Positions 15,304 to 23,554 of a stretch of DNA of 64,000 bases are shown in pieces; the stretch's first letter is position 1; every line of letters starts with the position of its first letter. Source of the stretch: Limnohabitans sp. 15K (GTDB taxonomy: Bacteria > Pseudomonadota > Gammaproteobacteria > Burkholderiales > Burkholderiaceae_C); the NCBI RefSeq assembly GCF_002778285.1, contig NZ_NESM01000006.1, forward strand, positions 1 to 64,000. Reading direction: 5' to 3'. The notes under the pieces were generated by a model. That model was not told the DNA's origin. It searched no databases and saw nothing but the letters and a program-made list of their open reading frames with translations. The translations under genes were made by a program, and so were the position numbers.

Positions 15304-17664
15304 ATGAACGCTCCTACCGCACTCAAAAACCTGCTGCCTGTTTCGGGCGTTCAGCAAGGCAAAGAGCTGGTGCACGAGTCCGCGCACCTGCACGTCACGG
15401 GCTCTGCCACCTACATCGACGACATCCCTGAGCACGCCGGCACCTTGTATGCCGCACTCATCTTGTCGCCCGTGGCGCATGGCGAGTTGATCGGCGACGG
15501 CATCGACCGCGAAGCCATCTTGCGTGAACACGGTGTGGTGGCCGTTTACACCGCCAAAGACATCCCCGGCGAAAACAACTGCGGCCCCATCATCCATGAC
15601 GACCCTTTCCTGGCCGCAGGCAAGGTCGAGTTCATCGGCCAAGCCGTGGCTGTGGTCGTGGCGCGCGAGATGCTCTACGCCCGCGAAGCCGCCAAAAAAG
15701 CCAAGGTGCTGGTGAAAGAACTCACGCCTATCTTGACCATCGAAGACGCGATGGCGGCGAGCAGCTTCATCATGCCGCCCAAAGGCATCACCCGCGGTGA
15801 CGCTGCGTCGGCCATTGCCAACGCGCCGCACAAAATCAAGGGCAGCACCAACACCGGCCAGCAAGAACAGTTCTATCTGGAAGGCCAAATTACCTATGCA
15901 GTGCCCAAAGAAGACGGCCAGCTCACGCTGTACGTGTCGACCCAGCACCCCGACGGCAACCAACGCGAAGCCGCGCACGCCCTGAACCTGCACACCAACG
16001 ACGTCGAAGTGATTTGCCGACGCATGGGTGGTGGTTTTGGTGGCAAAGAAGGCAACGCCAGCATCTTCAGCCAAAGCGCTGCTTTGGCCGCGCACAAGCT
16101 GCAAAAGCCCGTCAAGCTGCGCGTGAACCGCGATGACGACATGACCATCACTGGCAAGCGCCACGACTTCCGCATCGACTACGAAGTGGGTTTTGACGAC
16201 AACGGCCGCGTCTTGGGCGCAGACATCACGCTGATGTCACGCTGCGGTTACAGCACCGACTACTCGGGCCCGGTGAACGACCGTGCTTGCTTGCACATCG
16301 ACAACACCTACCATTTGCCTGCGCTCAAGCTGGTGAGCCACCGCTGCAAAACCAACACGCAAAGCGCCACCGCTTTCCGTGGTTTCGGCGGCCCACAGGG
16401 CATGTTCGGCATTGAAACAGTGATGGACGAGATCGCGATGACTTTGGGCAAAGACCCACTGCAAGTGCGCAAGCTCAACCTCTACAAAGACCCGGCCATC
16501 AGCGGCACGCCCGACACCATGACCACCCAATACAACCAGTTGATTGAAGACTGGGTGGGTGACAAGGTGATCGATCAGGTCGAGCAGGAATCCAAATACG
16601 CCGAGCGCCGCGCGGCGGTGCAAGCCTTCAACGCCAAGAGCAAAACCCGCAAGCGCGGCATGGCGCTTGTGCCCTTGAAGTTCGGCATCAGCTTCACCGC
16701 CACCCACCTGAACCAAGGCGGCGCGTTGCTGGTGGTGTACATGGACGGCTCGGTCAGCTGCAACCACGGCGGCACCGAAATGGGCCAGGGCCTGAACACC
16801 AAGATGGCGCAAGTCTGTGCCGATGGTTTGGGTATCAGCGTGGACCATGTGCGCATCACCGCGACCGATTCGCAAAAAGTACCCAACGCTTCGGCCACTT
16901 CGGCTTCGAGCGGCGCTGACATCAACGGCGCGGCCATCATGAATGCCACGATGCAAATGCGTGAGCGCTTGAAGCCTGTGGCTGCCCGCATGTTGGGTTG
17001 CGCTGAAGGTGATGTGACTTTCGCGAACAACGAAGTCCACGGCGGCGGTAAAGCTGTGAAGTGGGCTGACGTGACCAAGCAAGCGTACATGGAGCGTGTG
17101 GGCTTGTCGGTCACGGGCTTCTACATGACGCCCGAAATCAAATACGACTTCGCGACCCTGAATGGCCGCGCTTTCTATTACTACTGCTACGGCGCTGCCG
17201 TGAGTGAAGTGGAAATCGACACCCGCACTGGCGAGTGGTGGCTCAAGGCCGTGGACATCGTGCACGACGTGGGCCGCAGCATCAACCCCGCATTGGACAA
17301 AGGCCAAATCGAAGGCGCTTATGTGCAAGGCATGGGCTGGCTCACCATGGAAGAGTGCATTTGGGACAAGAAGGGCAAGTTGCTCACGCACGGCCCCAGC
17401 ACTTACAAAATTCCGGTGGCAGGCGATATTCCAGAGCACTTCAAAGTGTCCTTGTTTGAAAACCAAAACAACAAGCCCACGCCTTTCAACAGCAAGGCCA
17501 CGGGCGAGCCGCCTTTGATGCTGGGTCTGTCGGCCTTCTTTGCCTTGCGCGATGCGGTGGCTGCCAGCGCCGACCACAAAGCCGTGGTGTACATGGACGC
17601 ACCGGCCACGCCCGAGCGCATCCTGATGGCGTGCGAAAAAGCCAAGGCCACTGCAGGGTTGTGA
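15304..17664 (+). CDS. xdhB: Xanthine dehydrogenase molybdopterin-binding subunit
   Basis: A 786-residue XdhB. Molybdenum-cofactor landmarks are GGGFGGKE at 242-249, FRGFGGPQGMFG near 359-370, and MGQGLNTKMAQV near 494-505. The catalytic glutamate is Glu735 in TGEPPLML. It is the site of hypoxanthine/xanthine hydroxylation in the cytoplasm. The frame starts right after the xdhA stop, with AGAGGTGG as ribosome site inside the end of xdhA. A strong terminator follows. The gene xdhC, needed for sulfuration of the cofactor, is 3.6 kb away behind two MFS genes. Confidence 0.95.
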   Translation: MNAPTALKNLLPVSGVQQGKELVHESAHLHVTGSATYIDDIPEHAGTLYAALILSPVAHGELIGDGIDREAILREHGVVAVYTAKDIPGENNCGPIIHDDPFLAAGKVEFIGQAVAVVVAREMLYAREAAKKAKVLVKELTPILTIEDAMAASSFIMPPKGITRGDAASAIANAPHKIKGSTNTGQQEQFYLEGQITYAVPKEDGQLTLYVSTQHPDGNQREAAHALNLHTNDVEVICRRMGGGFGGKEGNASIFSQSAALAAHKLQKPVKLRVNRDDDMTITGKRHDFRIDYEVGFDDNGRVLGADITLMSRCGYSTDYSGPVNDRACLHIDNTYHLPALKLVSHRCKTNTQSATAFRGFGGPQGMFGIETVMDEIAMTLGKDPLQVRKLNLYKDPAISGTPDTMTTQYNQLIEDWVGDKVIDQVEQESKYAERRAAVQAFNAKSKTRKRGMALVPLKFGISFTATHLNQGGALLVVYMDGSVSCNHGGTEMGQGLNTKMAQVCADGLGISVDHVRITATDSQKVPNASATSASSGADINGAAIMNATMQMRERLKPVAARMLGCAEGDVTFANNEVHGGGKAVKWADVTKQAYMERVGLSVTGFYMTPEIKYDFATLNGRAFYYYCYGAAVSEVEIDTRTGEWWLKAVDIVHDVGRSINPALDKGQIEGAYVQGMGWLTMEECIWDKKGKLLTHGPSTYKIPVAGDIPEHFKVSLFENQNNKPTPFNSKATGEPPLMLGLSAFFALRDAVAASADHKAVVYMDAPATPERILMACEKAKATAGL

Positions 17665-17675
17665 GGGCTTGAGGC

Positions 17676-17706
17676 GGATGCCTGAAGCAGTTTCAGGCAT
17701 CCTTTT
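17676..17706 (+). terminator. Terminator after xdhAB
   Basis: GGATGCCTGAA and TTCAGGCATCC form a perfect 11-base-pair stem with a 5-base loop, followed by TTTT. It starts 12 bases after the xdhB stop. Confidence 0.85.
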
Positions 17707-17739
17707 GATTAGATTCATCCAGCCCACAGGAGCAGGCCC

Positions 17740-17922
17740 ATGTCAGACGATCCACGGTGCTGCGGCACTGGCACTTGCATCATCAACGCCGAAGGCCTGT
17801 GCTGGTGCGGCCAGCGCTGGGATGGCGAGAAGATGTGTTTCATGGCTGAGCCTGTGGCGCAGCCAGACCGCCTTGCCAAGAGCGACACCTCCCCACAGTC
17901 GCCTCGCGTCGGGCAGGATTGA
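17740..17922 (+). CDS. Small cysteine-rich protein of unknown function
   Basis: A 60-residue protein rich in cysteine near its start: DPRCCGTGTCIINAEGLCWC then GQRWDGEKMC. Six cysteines fall in the first 33 residues, in a pattern suited to binding a metal or an iron-sulfur cluster. The C-terminal 27 residues look disordered. AGGAG stands 9 bases before the ATG. It follows the xdhAB terminator and precedes an MFS gene. I believe similar short proteins occur in related bacteria, but no function is known to me. Confidence 0.72.
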   Translation: MSDDPRCCGTGTCIINAEGLCWCGQRWDGEKMCFMAEPVAQPDRLAKSDTSPQSPRVGQD

Positions 17923-18000
17923 GCGCATGAGCGGCCTGCGCCCGTGCCCCGGCCGCCGTGCGCTGTTTACCCATACTTTGTTCTGCACAAGGCCACGGTT

Positions 18001-19275
18001 GTGAGCCAGGCCGCATCCACTGCTGAACCTTCACCCGCCATGCACTGGCGAGACCCGTTCCAGGTCCGGAGTTTCCGCTTTCAGTGGCCTGCCGATCTGG
18101 CCACATCCTGGGCCTTCGAAATGGAGTCCATCGTACTGGGCTGGTTCATCCTGGTCGAATCCGGCTCGGTGATGATGCTGGTGGTGTTTGGCTCCTTGCA
18201 GTACCTGGGTTCTTTGGTCTCGCCCATGTTTGGCGTGGCGGGTGACAGGCTGGGTTACCGCCGCATGCTGGTCCTGTCGCGAGCTCTCTATGCGGCGCTG
18301 GCCGCCGCCTTCATGCTGCTGGCTTGGTCGCAAGCCCTCACGCCCATGATCGTGTTGATCATGGCCGCTTTGGCAGGCCTGGTGCGCCCCTCGGACATGA
18401 TGATGCGCAATGCCTTGATTGCACAAACTTTGCCGCCCCGGCATTTGCTGGGCACACTGGGCATTTCGCGCATCACCTCGGATTCGGCCCGCATTGCGGG
18501 AGCATTGGCCGGTGCGGGTGTGGTCGCTTGGCTGGGCATGACCTGGGCTTACGCGCTGATCACCGCGCTTTATATGCTCAGCTTTGTGCTGTCTCGCGGG
18601 GTGTCCGATGGGCCTGCGCAAACAACCGTCAACGATGTTCCACGCCTGTCACCCGTACGGGATTTGCAACTGGCTTTTGGCTATGTGTGGACCCGTCCCG
18701 TGTTGATGGCGGCCATGGCGCTGGCGTTCTTGGTCAACCTGCTGGCCTTTCCCTTTTCTTTGGGCTTGCTGCCCTATGTGGCCAAGAACATTTACCTGAC
18801 CGACCAGACGGGCCTCGGCTGGTTGGGGGCTAGCTTTGCATTTGGGGGGCTGGTGGGCTCAGTGGTGCTCAGTTCGCACCGCTTTGCTTTTCGCGCCGCG
18901 CAAACCATGGTGCTGGCGGCAGCGGTGTGGTTTGCGGTGGATGTGCTGTTCGCCTTCAGCACGCATCTGGGCGTGGGCATGGCCTTGTTGTGGGTGGCGG
19001 GTCTGGCGCAAAGCCTGAGCATGACGCCCCTGGCCGCTGTGATGCTGCGCGCCACCGAGCCCGCCTACCGGGGCCGGGTGATGGGCATGCGCATGCTGGC
19101 CATCTGGGGCTTGCCTTTGGGCTTGCTGTTGTCGGGGTCGCTGATTGACAGTTGGGGCTATGCGGCCACAGCCGGCATGTATTCGGCTTTGGGGCTGCTC
19201 TTGACCGGGGCCATGGCCGTGTATTGGCGTGCGCACATTTGGGACCGGAAAGCCCAGGCCAATGCGCCTTTGTGA
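18001..19275 (+). CDS. MFS transporter (enterobactin-exporter-like type)
   Basis: A 424-residue, 12-helix major facilitator with DRLGYRRMLVLSRALYAA, the usual loop-2/3 signature, near residues 79-96 and a second-half repeat MRATEPAYRGRVMGMRML-like stretch (LRATEPAYRGRVMG). The layout is like MFS_3/EntS exporters. I chose the GTG at 18001 (MSQAASTAEP), which has AAGG eight bases upstream; a GTG at 17944 would add 19 residues and overlap little. No substrate can be read from the sequence. It lies between xdhAB and xdhC, so export or uptake of a purine is possible but unproven. Confidence 0.78.
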   Translation: MSQAASTAEPSPAMHWRDPFQVRSFRFQWPADLATSWAFEMESIVLGWFILVESGSVMMLVVFGSLQYLGSLVSPMFGVAGDRLGYRRMLVLSRALYAALAAAFMLLAWSQALTPMIVLIMAALAGLVRPSDMMMRNALIAQTLPPRHLLGTLGISRITSDSARIAGALAGAGVVAWLGMTWAYALITALYMLSFVLSRGVSDGPAQTTVNDVPRLSPVRDLQLAFGYVWTRPVLMAAMALAFLVNLLAFPFSLGLLPYVAKNIYLTDQTGLGWLGASFAFGGLVGSVVLSSHRFAFRAAQTMVLAAAVWFAVDVLFAFSTHLGVGMALLWVAGLAQSLSMTPLAAVMLRATEPAYRGRVMGMRMLAIWGLPLGLLLSGSLIDSWGYAATAGMYSALGLLLTGAMAVYWRAHIWDRKAQANAPL

Positions 19276-19393
19276 TGTGCGCTGGATGAGCCCCCGCTGT
19301 GACCCAAGCGACAGCGTTCAAGTGGCTTTGGGCGCACAGTGTTGGGGCATCCTGGCACGGGTAAGTAAGCGTGTCTGAAAGCTGAAATTGACC

Positions 19394-20620
19394 ATGACGA
19401 ACTTGACCTCTTCTGCAGCCCCCATGACCGAACAACCTGCCGACCACCCTCGTGTGGTGCGGGGCTTGCTCAACATCGCCCACGCGCTGGACCATCTGTT
19501 CTTGCTGATCTTTGCGGCGGCGGTCAGCACCATCGCCGCTGACATGGGTCTGGCCCAGTGGCAAGACCTCATGCCTTACGGTGCGGGTGCGTTTTTCATG
19601 TTCGGACTGGGCTCTTTGCCCGCCGGGCGCTTGGGCGATTTGTGGGGCCGCCGCAGCATGATGCTGATCTTCTTTTTTGGCATCGGCGCAGCCGCCATCT
19701 TGACCGCCTTCGCTCAAACGCCTTGGCAACTGGCGGCCTGTCTGACGCTGATCGGCGTTTTTGCGGCCATTTACCACCCGGTGGGCATTCCGATGTTGCT
19801 GGAGCGCTCGTCTAACCCGGGGGCGACGATTGGCTTCAATGGCCTGGCGGGCAATTTGGGCGTGGCGGTTGCCGCTTTGCTCACGGGTTTTCTGATCCAG
19901 TGGTTGGGCTGGCGTGCGGCTTTTGTTTTGCCCGGCGTCATGGCGCTGGTGTGTGGCTGGGTTTTTGCACGCGCTTGCCCTCAGGAAATATCTTCCCCCG
20001 CCAAGCGCAAAGGCGGCGCCAAAGTCAGCCTGCCTGCACCCCTGCTGGCCCGAGCCCTGGTTGTGATGACAGCGGCCGCTGTGACCAGCAGCGTGTTGTT
20101 CAACTTCACCACCAACGGCAACGGGCCCTTGATCACCGAGCGCTTCAAAGGCGTGATGGAAGATTCTGCCAGCTTAGGCCTGTTGCTGGCGCTGGTGTAC
20201 GCCGTGGCCTCGGTGGCCCAAGTGGTGGTGGGGCACCTGATCAACCGATTCCCACTCAAGCGCTTTTTCATGTTCATGGTCATGGCGCAGATTCCCATGC
20301 TGGTGCTGGCCTCTCAGGCGCAGGGCTGGTGGCTGTTTGCGGCGCTGATTGGGGTCATGGTGTTCATCTTCGGGGCGATTCCCTTCACCGATTTTATGAT
20401 CGCTCGCTATGTGGACGACCGTCTGCGTTCCCGCGTATCGGGCATGCGCTTAGGCGTGTCGTTCGCGGTCAGCTCCTTGTCGGTCTGGGCCTTGGGGCCG
20501 GTGGTCAAGGCCATGGGCTTTGGCAACTCGCTTTTGCTGCTGGCGGGCTTTTCGGTGGCCACTACCCTCATTTTGACCTTGCTGCCTGGCGCAGCGCACG
20601 AACAATCTGCTGTCGCATGA
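19394..20620 (+). CDS. MFS transporter
   Basis: A 408-residue major facilitator with twelve predicted helices. The first-half signature is GRLGDLWGRRSMMLIFFFG (about 74-92), and the second half contains FMIARYVDDRLRSRVSGMRLG. It differs from the MFS protein just upstream and is not a tandem duplicate. The ATG at 19394 is preferred to a TTG two codons earlier. It ends 19 bases before a convergent lipoprotein gene. The position between xdhAB and xdhC hints at a link with purines, but its substrate is unknown. Confidence 0.8.
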   Translation: MTNLTSSAAPMTEQPADHPRVVRGLLNIAHALDHLFLLIFAAAVSTIAADMGLAQWQDLMPYGAGAFFMFGLGSLPAGRLGDLWGRRSMMLIFFFGIGAAAILTAFAQTPWQLAACLTLIGVFAAIYHPVGIPMLLERSSNPGATIGFNGLAGNLGVAVAALLTGFLIQWLGWRAAFVLPGVMALVCGWVFARACPQEISSPAKRKGGAKVSLPAPLLARALVVMTAAAVTSSVLFNFTTNGNGPLITERFKGVMEDSASLGLLLALVYAVASVAQVVVGHLINRFPLKRFFMFMVMAQIPMLVLASQAQGWWLFAALIGVMVFIFGAIPFTDFMIARYVDDRLRSRVSGMRLGVSFAVSSLSVWALGPVVKAMGFGNSLLLLAGFSVATTLILTLLPGAAHEQSAVA

Positions 20621-20639
20621 CGGTCCGTGATTCAGGGCC

Positions 20640-21173
20640 TCAGTCTTGACCCTCGGTCAAGGTATCGAGCTGGAATTTCCCGCTTTTGTGCCAAAGCCAC
20701 ACATCGGTGTAGGTCACTTGCCGCATGTTTTTAGGAACCGGATAGGGCGCAGAGGTTTTGACCATGCGTTCAATTTCGGCCATGACATGGGGTGCATGTT
20801 TGGGTGCACGCATCCAGTTGACGGCTTTGACAGAACCCTTTTGATCGATGTCCACATTCAAAACCCCGACGGCTTCGAGCATGGGGGGCATGCGGCCTTT
20901 GTAAATGCGGTGTGCATGCAGGCCATACAAATGGCTGGCAGCGTCCTTGCGATATTCTTTGCTGCTGCGGGCCAGTGATGTGGGACCGCTGGGCTCGACA
21001 ATTTTTTCGGGTACTTTGGCTGCAGGCGTCACGAGTGCCGGCGCAGACGTTGCCGTTGGTTTCACGGGTGCGGGTGGGCTGCTGCAGCCACTGAGCCAAG
21101 CGAAAGCCACGGCGCTTAGAGCCCACAAGCTGTGACCGAGAGGTCTGTGAAGAGATTGCAAGCGTGGTTTCAT
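20640..21173 (-). CDS. Putative lipoprotein with TonB-C-like C-terminus
   Basis: A 177-residue protein with a lipoprotein signal ending in LSGC (Cys30), then a proline/alanine-rich linker (31-60). The compact C-terminal domain (about 70-165; RIYKGRMPPMLEAVGVLNVD, then GSVKAVNWMRAPKHAPHVMA) resembles TonB C-terminal domains. It should be membrane anchored and face the periplasm. A role as energy transducer is unlikely because it lacks the long spanning region and the usual exbBD neighbours. It is convergent with the MFS gene and divergent from xdhC. Confidence 0.65.
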   Translation of the reverse strand: MKPRLQSLHRPLGHSLWALSAVAFAWLSGCSSPPAPVKPTATSAPALVTPAAKVPEKIVEPSGPTSLARSSKEYRKDAASHLYGLHAHRIYKGRMPPMLEAVGVLNVDIDQKGSVKAVNWMRAPKHAPHVMAEIERMVKTSAPYPVPKNMRQVTYTDVWLWHKSGKFQLDTLTEGQD

Positions 21174-21280
21174 GGTGAGCCCTAGTCCTTGGCATACTCA
21201 GAGGTGGTGTGGATTGTGGCACCCTCACGGCCTGATGAGCAAGTCAGCCACATCCCCCAACTTTGACTGGAAGTAAAAGC

Positions 21281-22078
21281 GTGAATTGGATTGAGCAGGC
21301 CCTCAAACGGCTGAAGACAGAGATGGCGGTGGTGGTGACTGTGCAAGCCACGCAGGGCTCTGTGCCTCGTGGGCCCGGTACGCGCATGGTGGTGTTCGCA
21401 CAGGGTGAGTGGGGCACGATTGGTGGTGGACACTTGGAGTTTCAGGCCTTGGCGCATGCACGGCTTTTGCTGACGGGGCAAACCCAGCAAACGGACTTGC
21501 GCCAAGTCTTGGGCCCCAGTTTGGGGCAGTGCTGCGGCGGGGCTGTGGATCTCAGTTTTGAGCGTGTCAGCGCTGCCGATGTCCAACGGTTACGCACGCA
21601 GTTGATGCCACCCCAGACGCCCTTGGCGCTTTTTGGGGGCGGTCATGTGGGCAAGGCTTTGGTACAAACGCTGGCGTCATTGCCCTTTGCTGTGCGCTGG
21701 ATTGACAGCCGCGACGAAATTTTCCCGGTGGATGTGCCCGCTGGCGTGGATTGCGAACACTCCAATCCGGTGCAAGCGGCCGTGGCCGATCTGGCCTCAG
21801 GCAGCCGAGTGCTGATCATGAGCTTTAGCCATGCAGAAGACCTGGACATTGTGGTGGCTTGCCTCAAGCGCCTGCGTGAGCGGGATGACTTGCCTTTTGT
21901 GGGCCTGATTGGCAGCCAAACCAAATGGGCCACCTTTCGGCACCGCTTGGAGGACCGGGGTTTTGCGGCAGAAGAAATCGCCCGCATTACATGCCCCATT
22001 GGTGTTCCCGGCATCGCTGGCAAGGAGCCCGAGGTGATCGCGGTGGCGGTGGCTGCACAACTTTTGCAATTGCTTTGA
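21281..22078 (+). CDS. xdhC: Xanthine dehydrogenase accessory protein XdhC
   Basis: A 265-residue XdhC. The N-terminal domain has VQATQGSVPRGPGTRMVV and the hallmark LGQCCGGAVDLSFE; a Rossmann-like C-terminal domain begins LALFGGGHVGKALVQTL and ends with GIPGIAGKEPEVIA-type sequence (GVPGIAGKEPEVIAVAVAA). XdhC binds the molybdenum cofactor and helps its sulfuration before insertion into XdhB. I chose the GTG at 21281, preceded by GGAAG at good spacing, over a TTG at 21263. It directly precedes puuD but is separated from it by a TGTATACA operator. Confidence 0.93.
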   Translation: MNWIEQALKRLKTEMAVVVTVQATQGSVPRGPGTRMVVFAQGEWGTIGGGHLEFQALAHARLLLTGQTQQTDLRQVLGPSLGQCCGGAVDLSFERVSAADVQRLRTQLMPPQTPLALFGGGHVGKALVQTLASLPFAVRWIDSRDEIFPVDVPAGVDCEHSNPVQAAVADLASGSRVLIMSFSHAEDLDIVVACLKRLRERDDLPFVGLIGSQTKWATFRHRLEDRGFAAEEIARITCPIGVPGIAGKEPEVIAVAVAAQLLQLL

Positions 22079-22141
22079 AGCCTGTCAATGGTTTTCCCTA
22101 GGCCAGCAGCGCCAAGGAATGCTGGATTCGGCCACTTAAAC

Positions 22142-22149
22142 TGTATACA
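22142..22149. promoter_or_regulatory. TGTATACA operator upstream of puuD
   Basis: The palindrome lies 104 bases before the puuD ATG and 63 bases after the xdhC stop. It is the fourth copy of the word in the window and places the urate oxidase in the same presumed GntR regulon as hiuH, puuE and the transporters. Confidence 0.65.
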
Positions 22150-22253
22150 CTTCAGTGCACTGGTCGCAGCGGCGCAAGGATCTTCAGGTTCATGTTCGCG
22201 ACCGAATACCCGCTCACAGGGCCCGCGGTGGTGAGCAGGTTGGAGAATCCTTC

Positions 22254-23465
22254 ATGGAATCGTATTTTCTGGAATGGGCCAATTTGTTGTTGCGATGGGT
22301 GCACGTCATCACCGCCATCGCCTGGATTGGCTCCTCGTTCTACTTTGTCTTTCTCGACAACAACCTGCAAAAACCCAATTCGCCCGACCTGCTCGAAAAA
22401 GGCGTGGGCGGCGCGATGTGGGCGGTGCACGGCGGCGGTTTTTACAACCCGCAAAAGTACATGGTCGCGCCCAAGATCATCCACACCAAGCTGCATTGGT
22501 TTTATTGGGAAAGTTACTCCACTTGGCTGAGTGGCTTTGCGCTGTTCACCGTGCTCTACCTCTACAACGCGGGCACTTTCCTGATCGACAAGTCGCTGAT
22601 GGCATGGACGCCCGTGGTGGCCGGATCGGCGGCCGTAGGGCTGCTGGTGGCCTTTTGGTTGGTCTATGACAGCATTTGCCGCGTGTTCGGTTTTCGCAAA
22701 AACGGCGAGTTGATCGTCGCAGGCCTGATGATCGTGGTCGTGGCGTTTTGTGCATGGCTGGCCAATGAATTGTTTGCAGGCCGCGCAGCCTTTTTGCTGG
22801 TGGGCGCCATGATCGCGACCGCCATGAGCGCCAACGTGTTTTTCTGGATCATCCCCGGCCAGCGCAAAGTGGTGGCCGCCATGACCTCTGGTGAAACGTA
22901 TGACGCCAATGCTTTGGCCATCCACGGCAAGCGTGGCAAGCAGCGCAGTGTGCACAACACCTATTTCACCCTGCCCGTCATCTTTGCGATGTTGAGCAAC
23001 CACTACAGCTTTTTGTACACCCATGAGCACCGCTGGGTGCTGCTGTTTGTGATGATGCTGGCGGGTGCCTTGATTCGCCAGTTCTTTGTGCAGCGCCACG
23101 CCTTTCACTTGGGCCGCGCCGCCAACCCTTGGCCTTTTGCAGCAGTGGGTGTGGTGATGATTTTGGGTGTGATCGTGGCCTTGCGGCCTGCGCCGCCTAA
23201 AGTCTCTGCAGTGCCTGCACAGCCGGTGGGTTTTGCTCAAGTGCAAAGCCTCGTGGGTCAGCACTGCATCGGCTGCCACGGTGCGCAGGTGCAAATGAAA
23301 AACGTGCGCCTGGACAGCCCCGATTTGATCAAGCAAAACGCGCAAAACATGTACCAGCAGGTGGTGGTGACCAAGCAAATGCCCATGGGCAACGCCACAG
23401 GTCTGACCGAAGATGACCGCGCCCTGATCGGTCGCTGGTTTCAGGCAGGTGCCAAGACCGATTGA
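22254..23465 (+). CDS. puuD: Membrane urate oxidase PuuD with C-terminal cytochrome c domain
   Basis: A 403-residue integral membrane protein of the PuuD type. About eight helices fill residues 1-310, with WVHVITAIAWIGSSFYFVFL near the start and HNTYFTLPVIFAMLSNHY later. The C-terminal periplasmic domain is a cytochrome c with haem motif C338-I-G-C341-H342 and a likely distal Met in KQMPMGNATGLT. It oxidises urate to HIU and passes electrons to the respiratory chain, unlike soluble oxygen-using uricases. The ATG at 22254 has GGAGA seven bases upstream. HIU hydrolase and UraD, the next enzymes, are encoded 10-13 kb away under the same operator word. Confidence 0.93.
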   Translation: MESYFLEWANLLLRWVHVITAIAWIGSSFYFVFLDNNLQKPNSPDLLEKGVGGAMWAVHGGGFYNPQKYMVAPKIIHTKLHWFYWESYSTWLSGFALFTVLYLYNAGTFLIDKSLMAWTPVVAGSAAVGLLVAFWLVYDSICRVFGFRKNGELIVAGLMIVVVAFCAWLANELFAGRAAFLLVGAMIATAMSANVFFWIIPGQRKVVAAMTSGETYDANALAIHGKRGKQRSVHNTYFTLPVIFAMLSNHYSFLYTHEHRWVLLFVMMLAGALIRQFFVQRHAFHLGRAANPWPFAAVGVVMILGVIVALRPAPPKVSAVPAQPVGFAQVQSLVGQHCIGCHGAQVQMKNVRLDSPDLIKQNAQNMYQQVVVTKQMPMGNATGLTEDDRALIGRWFQAGAKTD

Positions 23466-23475
23466 TGAAACCAGT

Positions 23476-23499
23476 GACATGGCCTCGAGGAGCCATGTC
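23476..23499 (+). repeat. Hairpin after puuD
   Basis: GACATGGC and GCCATGTC flank an 8-base centre, 11 bases after the puuD stop. It has no T tract and precedes the terminator at 23522, so it may stabilise the puuD transcript end. Confidence 0.45.
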
Positions 23500-23521
23500 G
23501 ACTTCTAACCAACTTCCGAAG

Positions 23522-23549
23522 TCAAGGCCCATGAGTGGCCTTGAGTTTT
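23522..23549 (+). terminator. Terminator after puuD
   Basis: TCAAGGCC and GGCCTTGA form an 8-base-pair stem with a 7-base loop, followed by GTTTT. It lies between the convergent puuD and acyltransferase genes. Confidence 0.7.
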
Positions 23550-23554
23550 AAGCG

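Noticed and set aside
14968..17727. Long minus-strand frames (398 and 496 codons) opposite xdhAB
   Set aside because: They mirror the codon use of xdhA and xdhB and lack any family match.
18324..18833. Plus-strand 169-codon frame within the first MFS gene
   Set aside because: It lies in another phase of a clear membrane transporter gene and has no independent start signals.
20640..21173. TonB energy transducer
   Set aside because: It has a lipobox instead of a membrane-spanning N-terminus and no ExbB or ExbD gene next to it; called a lipoprotein with a TonB-C-like end.
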